NCBI GenBank assembly: GCA_902580225.1
Contig: CACHJU010000006.1
Span: 19,533-83,532, forward strand
Direction: 5' to 3'
DNA: 64,000 nt
DNA from: an uncultured Verrucomicrobiota bacterium
Lineage (GTDB): Bacteria > Verrucomicrobiota > Verrucomicrobiia > Opitutales > Seribacteraceae
The position numbers and the translations under genes are program-made. Below are positions 1-10,171 of this stretch, piece by piece. Every line of letters starts with the position of its first letter. Positions within the stretch are counted from its first letter, which is position 1. The notes beneath the pieces are model-generated. The model ran no database searches. It worked only from the letters and a program-made list of their open reading frames with translations, and was not told where the DNA came from.

Positions 1-1988
1 TTATTCTCTTTATGGCAGATGACATGGGTTTGGGAGATACATCAGCCTATCAGTTTTACACCAAGAATACGGACGAAAAGCAGATCCACACCCCGGCGAT
101 GGAAAAGCTTGCCAAGATGGGAATGCTTTTCACTGACGCCCATACCCCTTCTTCCCGTTGCACTCCCACACGCTATGGATTGCTGACTGGGCGTTACCCT
201 TGGCGTGCACGAATGAAACACTGGGTGCTGTTTGGCGTTCAGGGAGATCCTCTCATCGAAAAAGACCGCCCCACCCTCGCCACTCTTTTTCGTTCCCAAG
301 GGTATGCCACGGCCATGGTGGGAAAGTGGCACCTCGGACTGCGATACACCCAAACAAATGGAAAACCGGCTGCCGGCTGGGAAGATGCGGATCTAACTAA
401 AGATGTTTTTGACGGCCCCTGTGATCATGGGTTTGATTATGCCCGTTTTACCTCACGCTCCCATGGAACATCCGGACCGGATGCGGGCACAACTGGGCCC
501 CAAACAGGAAAAAATAAAAAGGGGAATCGTAACACTCCAAATCAGTCAATCGGCCCTGGCCACATCCATAATCGGGAAATCATTGGATCCACCGGAAATG
601 GGAAAAAATTAGTTGAGAAAGGAAAAAACGCCTATGATTTACACGACCTGGGTAATCGGCATTCCAATCATGCGATCGAATTCCTTACTCAACACCTCAG
701 AAATAAGGAAAGTTCCTTCAATCCATTCTTTCTTTATTATCCCAGTAATTCAAATCACGGACCCTACACCGTAGCCAAAGAAGTGGGCGGCGAGAAAGTT
801 CGGGGAGCGGGCAAGATGGTATCAGGAAGTCCAGCATCAACTCGGTTGAATTATATCTATGAAAACGATGTGGCCCTTGGAAGACTGATTAACTATCTCG
901 AACAAACCAAGGATCCACGCAGACCGAGTAAAAAACTAATTGAAAATACGATTATTATTTTCACCTCAGACAACGGAGCGGAAGTAAAAACCAAAACTGC
1001 AACCGGCCCCGTACGAAGTAATAAAGGCAGTTGTTACGAAGGCGGACATCGTGTGCCCTTCCTTGTTGCTTGGCCTGATGGCAAAATGGGAAATGGAAAA
1101 ACAAGCAGTCAGCTAATTGGATTACAGGACTTATACGCCACTTTTTCAGAAATTTTAAAAGTACCCCTGCCCGACTTGAGAAACGGAGAAAAAGGGGCGG
1201 AGGACAGCTATAATGTTTTACCTGCTTGGAAAGGAAAAAAAATTCCCAATCGCCCGATGTTCTACAATGACCATAAGGAATCTAAAGATGGGGCGGCTAG
1301 TGCCATGCGGTTGGACAATCCAAAGGTTGATGGAAAAATAATAAAGGGCCAGTGGAAAATATTTTTTGAGGCCTCTCTTCTTAGACAAGCAAAGGCAAAA
1401 CCGGTCGAATTGTATGATCTGGGAACTGATCCGATGGAGACCAAAAATCGTTTAGAAGATCCGCAACTTAAACCTTTGATCAAAAAACTCATTTCAACTG
1501 CAATTCAGCATCGCACTGTGGGTGGACATCGTTTTACAGCCATCGCACCCAGGAAACGAATTACTTTTGACTGGACCCAACCAATGCCGATACCCGCCCC
1601 GCTTACTTTGTCAATTTCTGGTAAGGGAGGACTCCCCGCCCAAAAACCCGACGGACTTGGAATCGAAGGGAAAGGATCGTCCCGGATTGATTCAGGTGAA
1701 GGAATTGCCCTGCGCTTTGAACAGGATGTTTTGATTGAATCGATTGCCTTAAAAGCCGGAGGTGGATCAAGTGGTGGAAGCTTAATTAAAGGAAAAAACT
1801 CACCTTTGGCCATCTATTGTATCGATGCGGATAATGACGCCAAAGATCAACAGGGAATCATCAGTGACCTTGGAATTATCAACAGAGGAGAAAGGCTCAT
1901 ACTGGACGCTGGGCCACATTTAGGAGTGGAAAAACCAGGAAGTTGGAAACTGCAAAGTCTTGTGGTCCGGCCCTTTGCTCAAAAATAA
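1..1988 (+). CDS. Type I sulfatase (Cys-type), 5' end truncated by window edge, with extra C-terminal beta-rich domain
   Basis: Frame is open to the window start (ILFMADDMGLGD); CTPTRYGLLTGRYPW signature; VGKWHLG; FTSDNGAE; YDLGTDPMETKN. Confidence 0.93.
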   Translation, partial: ILFMADDMGLGDTSAYQFYTKNTDEKQIHTPAMEKLAKMGMLFTDAHTPSSRCTPTRYGLLTGRYPWRARMKHWVLFGVQGDPLIEKDRPTLATLFRSQGYATAMVGKWHLGLRYTQTNGKPAAGWEDADLTKDVFDGPCDHGFDYARFTSRSHGTSGPDAGTTGPQTGKNKKGNRNTPNQSIGPGHIHNREIIGSTGNGKKLVEKGKNAYDLHDLGNRHSNHAIEFLTQHLRNKESSFNPFFLYYPSNSNHGPYTVAKEVGGEKVRGAGKMVSGSPASTRLNYIYENDVALGRLINYLEQTKDPRRPSKKLIENTIIIFTSDNGAEVKTKTATGPVRSNKGSCYEGGHRVPFLVAWPDGKMGNGKTSSQLIGLQDLYATFSEILKVPLPDLRNGEKGAEDSYNVLPAWKGKKIPNRPMFYNDHKESKDGAASAMRLDNPKVDGKIIKGQWKIFFEASLLRQAKAKPVELYDLGTDPMETKNRLEDPQLKPLIKKLISTAIQHRTVGGHRFTAIAPRKRITFDWTQPMPIPAPLTLSISGKGGLPAQKPDGLGIEGKGSSRIDSGEGIALRFEQDVLIESIALKAGGGSSGGSLIKGKNSPLAIYCIDADNDAKDQQGIISDLGIINRGERLILDAGPHLGVEKPGSWKLQSLVVRPFAQK

Positions 1989-2022
1989 ATTTTTAAATCT
2001 GACATAATTTAATTAAAATAAA

Positions 2023-3470
2023 GTAAAGCTATCTTTTCTAATCCTGGGTATTTTACTATTTTGCATTTCGGGATTTGCCCAAAAACAAAATGTTCTTTTC
2101 ATCGCTGCAGATGATTTATCCTGTGCCCTCGGTTGTTACGGAGATCCGATTGCTAAAACTCCTCATCTCGATCGGTTGGCCGCAACTGGAGTCTGCTTCT
2201 TAAAAGCATATAATCAGCTACCCCTTTGCAACCCGACCCGGGCATCCGTGATGACCGGACTCCGTCCAGATACGATCAAAGTCTATGACCTGGAAAGACA
2301 CTTCCGGGAAGAGGTTCCCAATGCAGTCACGCTTTCTCAACAATTCATGAAGAATGGATGGTGGGCCGGGCGAGTCGGAAAAATTTATCACTACAATGTT
2401 CCGGCATCGATTGGAACCGATGGGTTTGATGATCCCCCGTCCTGGCAAAAAACCGTGAATCCAAAGGGAAGAGACAAAACGGACGAGCATCTAATTTTTA
2501 ATGCTGAACCCCACCGTAAGATTAGTGCCGCCCTGAGCTGGTTGGCCGCCGATGGCAAGGACGAGGAACAAACCGACGGGATGATCGCCACGGAAACAAT
2601 CAAATTAATGAAGCAAAAAAAGGACGAACCCTTCTTCATTGCGGCCGGCTTTTTTCGACCTCACACACCTTATGTCGCACCCAAAAAATACTTTGATATG
2701 TATCCCCTGGAAACATTAAGGCTTCCTTATGCTCCTAAAAATGACAGGGAGGATATCCCCACCGCTGCCTTTGCCCATAACTGTCCGATTCCCCACTACG
2801 GGTTAGATGAATTGACTGCCTCGAGGCAATGCAGGCGTATTATGCATGCGTTTCCTTTATCGACGCCCAGGTTGGCCGAATACTTGACGCCCTCGATCAG
2901 CTCGACCTGACGGACAATACCATTGTCGTTTTCTGGAGTTACCATGGCTACCACTTGGGCGAACACAATGGTATCCGGCAAAAGCGAACTCTTTTTGAAC
3001 AGTGAGCTAAAGCCCCGCTGATTATTCGGGCACCCAATATCAATGGAAATGGTCAGCCATGTCGACGGATCGTTGAATTCGTCGATATCTACCCCACCCT
3101 CACCGAACTCGCCAATATTCCAACGCCCAAGGAAATAGAGGGACAATCGCTCACCCCACTTCTTAAAAACCCACTAAACAGGTGGAATAGTTTCGCGATT
3201 ACCCAAGTACTCAGACCCGCTGATAGTCGTTTGGAGAGTCCTCTGATAGGACTAAGCATCCGGTCAGAAAGATGGCGTTATTCAGACTGGGCTGAAGGGA
3301 AACATGGAGTCGAACTTTACGATCATTTTGCCGATCCGATGGAATTTAATAACCTTGCGATTAAACCAACTCGTGATAATCAAAAAATTATGAAACGCCT
3401 TCGGAAAACCCTTAGCAAGAAAGCAAGTGGTCAAACTACCAAAACTCCATTTAATCCCAAAAGGCTGTAA
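2023..3470 (+). pseudogene. Decayed iduronate-2-sulfatase-like sulfatase (no start codon, one frameshift, one in-frame TGA)
   Basis: Frame A from ~2026: [40 protein letters not shown]...[11 protein letters not shown]...HYGLDE; continues in another frame from ~2812: [29 protein letters not shown]...[27 protein letters not shown]...VELYDHFADPMEFNNLA; TGA at 3003-3005. Confidence 0.88.
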
Positions 3471-3589
3471 GTTTTCGTGAACCCAATAACCATCATTACG
3501 GTCGTCGCAGGATTGGATGGATGTGATCTCAACTCACCAAGCATGTTCGATATGGACGGGGTAGACTGGCCAATAACAAATTCATAAAC

Positions 3590-5230
3590 TTGGATAAAAC
3601 CCGCTATCATGATCTGGATGCCCTGAGGGCTTACGCAATGTTTCTTGGCATTTTGCTTCATGGCCTACTCTCCTTCCTGCCAACCCCGATATGGCCGGTT
3701 CAGGATATTAAACAATCGGAATTTTATTACATTCCTTTGATGTTTATTCATGGATTTAGGATGTCTCTGTTTTTTTTCATAAGTGGGTTTTTCACCATGA
3801 TGATGTGGCAAAAAAGAGGAACTCTCAGCTTGTTACGACATCGGAGCAAACGGATTGTTTTACCATTTCTTATTTTCGGAGCCCTACTCTTTCCCTTTCT
3901 CAACAATATGGGGGCTTTTATCGGAAAAGCAGAAGACAGCAGATCCAAAGAAACCGCTCCACAGACAGAAATGACTAAGGCTATTAATCCCGATTATAAG
4001 GTACCTAACGACCTTGGAGGTGCTGCCAGCGTAGGCAATTTGCAAAAGATAAGGGAATGGCTTCAAAAAGGAGCCATTATCAATGGTAAATATGATAAAG
4101 ACTTAACTCCGCTTCATTGGGCGGCAACCATGAACCAAGTTGATGCCATCCAACTCTTGGCTGACGAAGGAGCAGATCTTAATGCAAGGGATGGGCACCA
4201 ATCAACCCCCTTGTTAGTTGCCGCCTTTTTCGGGCAAGCGGAATCGGTAGAATGCCTTCTTCAAAGGGGAGCCGATCCCAAACTGAAGAATAAAGACGGT
4301 TCCCTGCCCGAGCAGGCGATGATGGCCAACCGATCCATAACCGAATGGGTAGCAAGAGATATTTTACAAATTCCTTTTAACTGGACGAAAATTAGCGAAG
4401 GAAGAAATCAAGTAAGAAAACTACTCACTGGCGATCATTCTTATATTGGTCAGGAGACAAGTTGGTTCGTTCGTAACTATTTTTTGTTCGGCCAATTTTG
4501 CACCCACCATCTTTGGTTCCTTTATGACTTAGTCTACCTGACAGTGGGCTTCCTTTTTCTTATGGGCATTCTAAAATTTATTCCCATAAATGGATTTGCA
4601 AGATGGCTTGCCGAGTCACCTCTTCGACTCCTTTGGCTTGTTCCCCTTACCTACTGGGCTCAGCTTAACATGGGGAGTGGGGAAGATGGGGTTTTTGGAC
4701 CTTCAACCGCGGTTTTTCTGAAACCCGACTGGATTAAACTGGGCTACTACGCGATCTTCTTCGGGTACGGTGCGATTTGTTTTCCTCACAAAGGTTTCCA
4801 TGAAAAAGTTGGACGATTTTGGCCAGTATATTTTGCCTTAGCCACGATTTTGTTCATCGCCGTTCTGTCCATCATAGAGAAAAAGGACGAAGGATCGAAC
4901 TATGAATGGATCTCGCTTTACTCAGCTCTTTTCGTGTGGCTTATGATTTTCGGTTTAATTGGATGGTTCCGTAAATTATTCTCACGGGAGAATCCGAAAG
5001 TTCGCTTCGTTTCCGATTCCGCTTATTGGCTATACATAACTCACCTACCTCTTATTCAAATTATTCAATATTGGCTTTCGGATTGGCCATTACCCAGTTT
5101 TATTAAACTTATCTTCGTCTGCATCGTCACCACTGTTTTACTGCTTCTTTTCTACAGGTACTTCATTCGATATACGGTAATCGGAACCTTGCTTAACGGC
5201 AAAAGATTGAAAACCTATGACGCAACTTAA
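3590..5230 (+). CDS. Acyltransferase-3/OpgC-like multi-pass membrane protein with internal ankyrin-repeat insertion
   Basis: TTG start; LDALRAYAMFLGILLHG and FFISGFF motifs, many TM segments; ankyrin repeats TPLHWAATMNQVDAIQLLADEGADLNARDGHQSTPLLVAAFFGQAESVECLLQRGADP. Confidence 0.85.
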   Translation: MDKTRYHDLDALRAYAMFLGILLHGLLSFLPTPIWPVQDIKQSEFYYIPLMFIHGFRMSLFFFISGFFTMMMWQKRGTLSLLRHRSKRIVLPFLIFGALLFPFLNNMGAFIGKAEDSRSKETAPQTEMTKAINPDYKVPNDLGGAASVGNLQKIREWLQKGAIINGKYDKDLTPLHWAATMNQVDAIQLLADEGADLNARDGHQSTPLLVAAFFGQAESVECLLQRGADPKLKNKDGSLPEQAMMANRSITEWVARDILQIPFNWTKISEGRNQVRKLLTGDHSYIGQETSWFVRNYFLFGQFCTHHLWFLYDLVYLTVGFLFLMGILKFIPINGFARWLAESPLRLLWLVPLTYWAQLNMGSGEDGVFGPSTAVFLKPDWIKLGYYAIFFGYGAICFPHKGFHEKVGRFWPVYFALATILFIAVLSIIEKKDEGSNYEWISLYSALFVWLMIFGLIGWFRKLFSRENPKVRFVSDSAYWLYITHLPLIQIIQYWLSDWPLPSFIKLIFVCIVTTVLLLLFYRYFIRYTVIGTLLNGKRLKTYDAT

Positions 5231-5840
5231 TCTAGTAACGAATAAATCATTTCTTTGGCTAAGTATTTTCTTCGCCGTTCTGATTTGGTCAGGCATTGAG
5301 CCCAAGGACCGATTAACTTGGGTATTGGAGGCAGGCCCCGCAATGATTGGACTCCTGGTTATGGCGAAAACTCGGATATCCTTTCCGCTGACTCCCCTGC
5401 TCTACTTTTGGATTCTGCTCCATTGTATCGTCTTAATGGTGGGTGCAAAATATACCTACGCCGAAGTTCCCTTATTTAATTCGATAAGCGAAACTTATGG
5501 CTGGGAACGCAATAATTACGACAAAGTCGGCCATTTCATGCAGGGATTTGTCCCCGCCTTGTTGGCTCGTGAAATTCTGGTCCGCAAGCAGATCGTGAAT
5601 TTTGCAGGCTGGCGGAATTTCATAATCCTTTCGATCTGCCTCGCATTCAGTGCCTTTTATGAATTGATCGAATGGTGGGCAGCCCTGCTGATCGGAGAAG
5701 ATGCAGAAGCCTTCCTCGGCACTCAGGGTTATGTGTGGGATACTCAGTCCGACATGGCTTGGGCTCTTTTGGGTGCACTGGTTTGCCTGATTGCCCTAAA
5801 AAAATCGCACGACCTGCAAATCAAGCCATTGCTCAAATAA
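5217..5840 (+). CDS. DUF2238/YjdF-like membrane protein
   Basis: YDKVGHFMQGFVPALLAREIL, FSAFYELIEWWAALL, GTQGYVWDTQSDMAWALLGA; overlaps the upstream stop by 14 nt. Confidence 0.85.
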   Translation: MTQLNLVTNKSFLWLSIFFAVLIWSGIEPKDRLTWVLEAGPAMIGLLVMAKTRISFPLTPLLYFWILLHCIVLMVGAKYTYAEVPLFNSISETYGWERNNYDKVGHFMQGFVPALLAREILVRKQIVNFAGWRNFIILSICLAFSAFYELIEWWAALLIGEDAEAFLGTQGYVWDTQSDMAWALLGALVCLIALKKSHDLQIKPLLK

Positions 5841-5865
5841 GTCATCGGATATATAATATCCAACC

Positions 5866-6447
5866 ATGACTAAAGAAACGGATTGGGAAGAAAGATACCA
5901 GGAAGAAGACACGCCCTGGGACAAAGGGGAACCCGCTCCCGGTCTCATCGACTGGCTTAATAAGCAAAAGCTGGCGCCAGAAACCCGAGTATTGGTTCCG
6001 GGATGTGGTCGTGGCCACGATGCGTCCGCATGGGCTAAAGCTGGGTTCGAAACGACCGGGATAGATCTTTCATACCTTGCCTTATCATACGCTCGGCAAA
6101 AATACGAATCCGTGCCCAATCTTGCCTTTTTCCCCGGGGATTTTTTGGAAGAGAAGCCACGGGAAACTTACGATTTAATTTTTGAACATACGCTCTATTG
6201 TGCAATAAACCCGGTGCGCAGGGATGAATATGCACAGGCGTTGGATCATTGGCTCAAGCCAGGCGGTCATTTTCTGGCGATTCATTTTGTTTTTCCACTT
6301 TCGGAAGAAGGACCTCCTTTTGGAGCGAGTAAGGATGAGATCATCAAACGATTCGAGTCCACATTTGAATTAATCGAAGATTGGAAGCCAAGACATTTTG
6401 AAGGAAGGCAAGACGAAGAGCGGATGTTTCTTTGGAAAAGAAAATAA
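5866..6447 (+). CDS. TPMT-like SAM-dependent methyltransferase
   Basis: WEERYQEEDTPWDKGEPAPGL; VLVPGCGRGHDASAWAKAGFETTGIDLS. Confidence 0.88.
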   Translation: MTKETDWEERYQEEDTPWDKGEPAPGLIDWLNKQKLAPETRVLVPGCGRGHDASAWAKAGFETTGIDLSYLALSYARQKYESVPNLAFFPGDFLEEKPRETYDLIFEHTLYCAINPVRRDEYAQALDHWLKPGGHFLAIHFVFPLSEEGPPFGASKDEIIKRFESTFELIEDWKPRHFEGRQDEERMFLWKRK

Positions 6448-6537
6448 TAGAAATTCTTTCCCAGGCTTATTTTAAAAACTAAGCAAAACAGATGATTGAG
6501 CATTGGAATTTGAATATTCCTTTTTATCCTTACTCTA

Positions 6538-8826
6538 ATGCGATTTAGGAGGTATTATCCAATCCAATTACTTGCACTGGCGATCGGTGCAAGTACTTTA
6601 GGCATGGCAGAACCGCTGGATGGAAAAAAACTTTACATCCAACACTGCGCCGAGTGTCACGGTGAGCGAGGTGAGGGCGTGGAGGATGAGTATTCTAAGC
6701 CATTGATCGGAGACTGGCCGGTTACCAAGTTAATTCATTATGTGGATAGAACCATGCCTGATTATGATCCCAATCTGGTCAAAGGAAAAGAGGCAGAGGC
6801 CATCTCACAATTTGTGTTTGAAACTTTTTATCAAAATCCAGAACTTTTTCAAAAGGATTCTAAGATTCAGCTCGCCCGGCTGACTAACCGGCAATTCCGC
6901 CAATCGGTATCCGACCTCTTTGCCCAGTTTATGGGGACGCCCAAAATTGATTATTATAAAGCGGGATTAAGAGGAAAATACTACAATGCGGAAGGGATGA
7001 ACAAAAAGAAAAAAATGCATTCCGAAAGAGTGGATCCAAAAATCGCATTCGATTTTGGGAAAAAAGCACCTTATCAGGAAATGAATCCAAAAAAGTTTTC
7101 TATTTATTGGGAAGGATCGATTCTTCCCCGTGAATCCGGATGGTATGAATTCTTTGTTAAATCTCCCAATGGTTTTGCTCTACGGATAAACAAGCTTGAT
7201 GGAAGACCCTCGATCGATGAGAAGGTGACCGCGGGCGTAATGAGAGAAGTCGGCACGACAATATTTCTTCTTGGCGGCCGGCCCTACCCCCTTCGCCTGG
7301 ATTATCACAAATTTGATGACCCCATCGCATCGATCGAATTGAGCTGGAGAACACCGGTCGGACAAAAAGAAATTATTCCGCCTGAATTCCTTTTTACAAA
7401 ATTGGTAAATCAATCTTACATCCCCCAACAAAAACTTCCCCCTGATGACTCATCTCATGGATACCAAAGAGGTATACAAGTAGATCAAAGTTGGGACGAA
7501 GCGATTACATATGCCGCATTGGATGCGGCTCAGTTCGCGGCGGAAAGAATAAACCAACTGGCCAGGACCAAAGATGATGATCACCAGCGAAAAAAGAAGG
7601 TTATAGAGTTTGCCTCCCAATTTGTTCGCTATGCATTTCGACAAAAACTTAATGAAGAAGATGCAAACTTTTTTATAAAATCTAGGTTCAACGATCAGAC
7701 ACCTTTACATGTATCGATTGAAAAAATTGTCCTCATGACCCTCAAATCCCCGCGGTTCCTCTATCCTGAATGGCAGGCACTCGAAAAAAAGAAAGCGGAT
7801 TCATATGTCGTAGCTACCAGGCTCGCACTCTACATGTGGGATTCAATACCAGACAAACACTTGCACAAACAAATGGATATAGGTCATTTTAGAAACAAAG
7901 GACATATTGAAAGCCAGGCCAAACGAATGCTTCAAGACCCACGCTCAAAAGCAAAATTCAATGACTTCATGCTTCATTGGTTGGAAGTGAAAACCAAAGA
8001 ACTGCCATCAAAAAATACTCAAAAATACTCAAACTTCACTCCTGCTCTTGCCCTCGACCTGAGACGTTCGCTCTTTCGGGGTATCGAAAAAGCGATATGG
8101 GAACAAAATGTCGATTGGCATAATTTTATTAGCATGCCTTCGATTCAATTTAATGACCGCATCGCAAATTATTATGGTTTACCCTTCCCTGCTGAAACAA
8201 ATGCTTCCGGTTTCATTCCATTAGAATCTCAAAAAATGGGTCGCGTTGGCTTACATACCCACCCCTATATTTTAGCCAGCCATTCTTATGCTGAAGAAAG
8301 TTCGCCGATTCATAGGGGAGTTTTTGTCAGTCGAAAAATTCTGGGACGGACACTCAGACCTCCCAAGGAAGCCGTTTCTTTCCGTAATGCTGACTATGAT
8401 CCAAATTGGACGATGCGGCAAAAAGTAACCGCTCTTACAAAACCGGCAAATTGTATGAGTTGCCACGACTTAATCAATGCAACGGGCTTCACTCTGGAAG
8501 GATTTGACACAACCGGAAGGACACGGACCAATTTAGGCACTAAACCTCTCAATCTTGCTACAGAATATCTAGACGAAAATGGAAACCAAAGAAAACTCGA
8601 CGGAGCCAAAGGGTTACTCCAAGAGGCACTAAAATCGACTAGGCCATCAAAATATTTCATCGAGGAACTATGTAAGCACCTTGCAAAACACTCAATACAG
8701 AGCTATTCTAACATAAATTTTTTAGAACTTTCCAAGATGTTATCCTCCAAAAAATTAACGATAAAGGATCTTTATTTAAAAATAGCCATGCAAGCATCTA
8801 CCGATGGTTATATATTTAATAACTGA
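6538..8826 (+). CDS. DUF1592-family cytochrome-like protein with c-type heme motif and PA14 domain
   Basis: CAECHGERGEG; QLARLTNRQFRQSVSDLF (DUF1587-like); PA14-like YYNAEGM...YWEGSILPRESGWYEFFVKS; NCMSCHDLINATGFTLEGFDTTGR (DUF1588-like). Confidence 0.85.
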   Translation: MRFRRYYPIQLLALAIGASTLGMAEPLDGKKLYIQHCAECHGERGEGVEDEYSKPLIGDWPVTKLIHYVDRTMPDYDPNLVKGKEAEAISQFVFETFYQNPELFQKDSKIQLARLTNRQFRQSVSDLFAQFMGTPKIDYYKAGLRGKYYNAEGMNKKKKMHSERVDPKIAFDFGKKAPYQEMNPKKFSIYWEGSILPRESGWYEFFVKSPNGFALRINKLDGRPSIDEKVTAGVMREVGTTIFLLGGRPYPLRLDYHKFDDPIASIELSWRTPVGQKEIIPPEFLFTKLVNQSYIPQQKLPPDDSSHGYQRGIQVDQSWDEAITYAALDAAQFAAERINQLARTKDDDHQRKKKVIEFASQFVRYAFRQKLNEEDANFFIKSRFNDQTPLHVSIEKIVLMTLKSPRFLYPEWQALEKKKADSYVVATRLALYMWDSIPDKHLHKQMDIGHFRNKGHIESQAKRMLQDPRSKAKFNDFMLHWLEVKTKELPSKNTQKYSNFTPALALDLRRSLFRGIEKAIWEQNVDWHNFISMPSIQFNDRIANYYGLPFPAETNASGFIPLESQKMGRVGLHTHPYILASHSYAEESSPIHRGVFVSRKILGRTLRPPKEAVSFRNADYDPNWTMRQKVTALTKPANCMSCHDLINATGFTLEGFDTTGRTRTNLGTKPLNLATEYLDENGNQRKLDGAKGLLQEALKSTRPSKYFIEELCKHLAKHSIQSYSNINFLELSKMLSSKKLTIKDLYLKIAMQASTDGYIFNN

Positions 8827-8836
8827 GTGATTAAAT

Positions 8837-10165
8837 ATGAATTTAAACTCTATCAACCGACGAACTGCACTTAAAAACCTCGGGTTTTCCTCGCTTTCCC
8901 TGCCCATCCTTTCACAGTCATCAAGCCTCTTTTCTGCGAATGAGGATACAACCGTACCCAAGCAAAGGCTTATCGTTATGTTTAGCCCAAACGGTACCAT
9001 TCCAGATCAATTTTGGCCGGACACCATAGGGGAAGACTTTGAACACAAAACTATTCTTAAGCCACTCGAACCTTTTCACGACCAATTGCTCATTCTACGA
9101 GACCTTCATAACAAGGTAAGGGGAGACGGAGACAACCATATGCGTGGAATGAGTTGCCTGCTTACAGGTATTGAGCTTTTCCCAGGCAATGTAATGGGGG
9201 GAGGCAACACCCCCTCCGGTTGGCCCAAAGGAATTTCCATAGACCGAGAAATTTCCAATCATTTACAATCCCAACCCCATACTCGTACTCGATTTGGTGC
9301 GTTACATTTTGGAGTGGGTGTTCAGGACACTGCTGATCCATGGACCCGAATGTCTTACAACGGACCGAATCAGCCTGTCACTCCACTTTCTGACCCCTAT
9401 GATGCATACAGGAAAATATATGGTAATGTTCGTAATAAAAAGAAAGTTCGATCAATTCTGGATGATTTAAAGGCTGACCTACATAAAGTTGCCAACCGAC
9501 TTCCGGAATCTGATCGTAAATTGTTAATAGAACATTCCAAATTAGTGCAACGAATGGATAAGGAATTCAAGGCAGGCAGTTCCCTTTTCAACCTTATTGC
9601 ACCGCCACCCGAATTACCTGAGGGAATTCGTAACCTCAATGAAAACATTCCGCAACTAGGTCGCTTACAAATTGATTTACTTGTCAATTCCTTCGTCAAT
9701 GACTTTGCCCGAGTGGCCACATTACAATACACCAAGTCTGTTGGACAGGCGAAGATGAAATGGTTGGATGTGGAGGATGCCCATCACACACTTTCTCACG
9801 AATCAGATAAGAATAAGGAAGCACATGATAAACTGGTTCGTATTAACACATGGTTTGCGGAAGAACTTGCTTATTTACTCAAAAAACTAGAATCCACTCC
9901 GGAACCCGGACATAAAGGATCGATGCTTGATCACACCTTGGTTGTTTGGACAAACGAACTGGGCAAGGGTAACAACCATACGCTTGACCATATTCCTTTT
10001 GTTCTCGCTGGGAACGGCTTTGGGTTTCGAATGGGACGCTCGATGTCCTGCGAGAATGTTCCACATAATCGCTTCCTGCTCAGTTTGGCTCATGCAGTCG
10101 GACATCCACTTAAAACTTTTGGCAACCCCAAGCTTTCTGCAGGGGGCCCACTCATCCTAGGCTAA
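8837..10165 (+). CDS. DUF1552 domain protein, Tat-type N-terminus
   Basis: INRRTALKNLGFSSLSLP; MFSPNGTIPDQFWP; LLTGIELFPG; KGISIDREIS; directly downstream of the DUF1592 gene. Confidence 0.85.
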   Translation: MNLNSINRRTALKNLGFSSLSLPILSQSSSLFSANEDTTVPKQRLIVMFSPNGTIPDQFWPDTIGEDFEHKTILKPLEPFHDQLLILRDLHNKVRGDGDNHMRGMSCLLTGIELFPGNVMGGGNTPSGWPKGISIDREISNHLQSQPHTRTRFGALHFGVGVQDTADPWTRMSYNGPNQPVTPLSDPYDAYRKIYGNVRNKKKVRSILDDLKADLHKVANRLPESDRKLLIEHSKLVQRMDKEFKAGSSLFNLIAPPPELPEGIRNLNENIPQLGRLQIDLLVNSFVNDFARVATLQYTKSVGQAKMKWLDVEDAHHTLSHESDKNKEAHDKLVRINTWFAEELAYLLKKLESTPEPGHKGSMLDHTLVVWTNELGKGNNHTLDHIPFVLAGNGFGFRMGRSMSCENVPHNRFLLSLAHAVGHPLKTFGNPKLSAGGPLILG

Positions 10166-10171
10166 AACAAT

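Noticed and set aside
3003-3005. In-frame TGA in the sulfatase pseudogene as possible selenocysteine
   Set aside because: The same gene also has a frameshift and no start codon; the position is not a known Sec site and no SECIS-like element was recognised.
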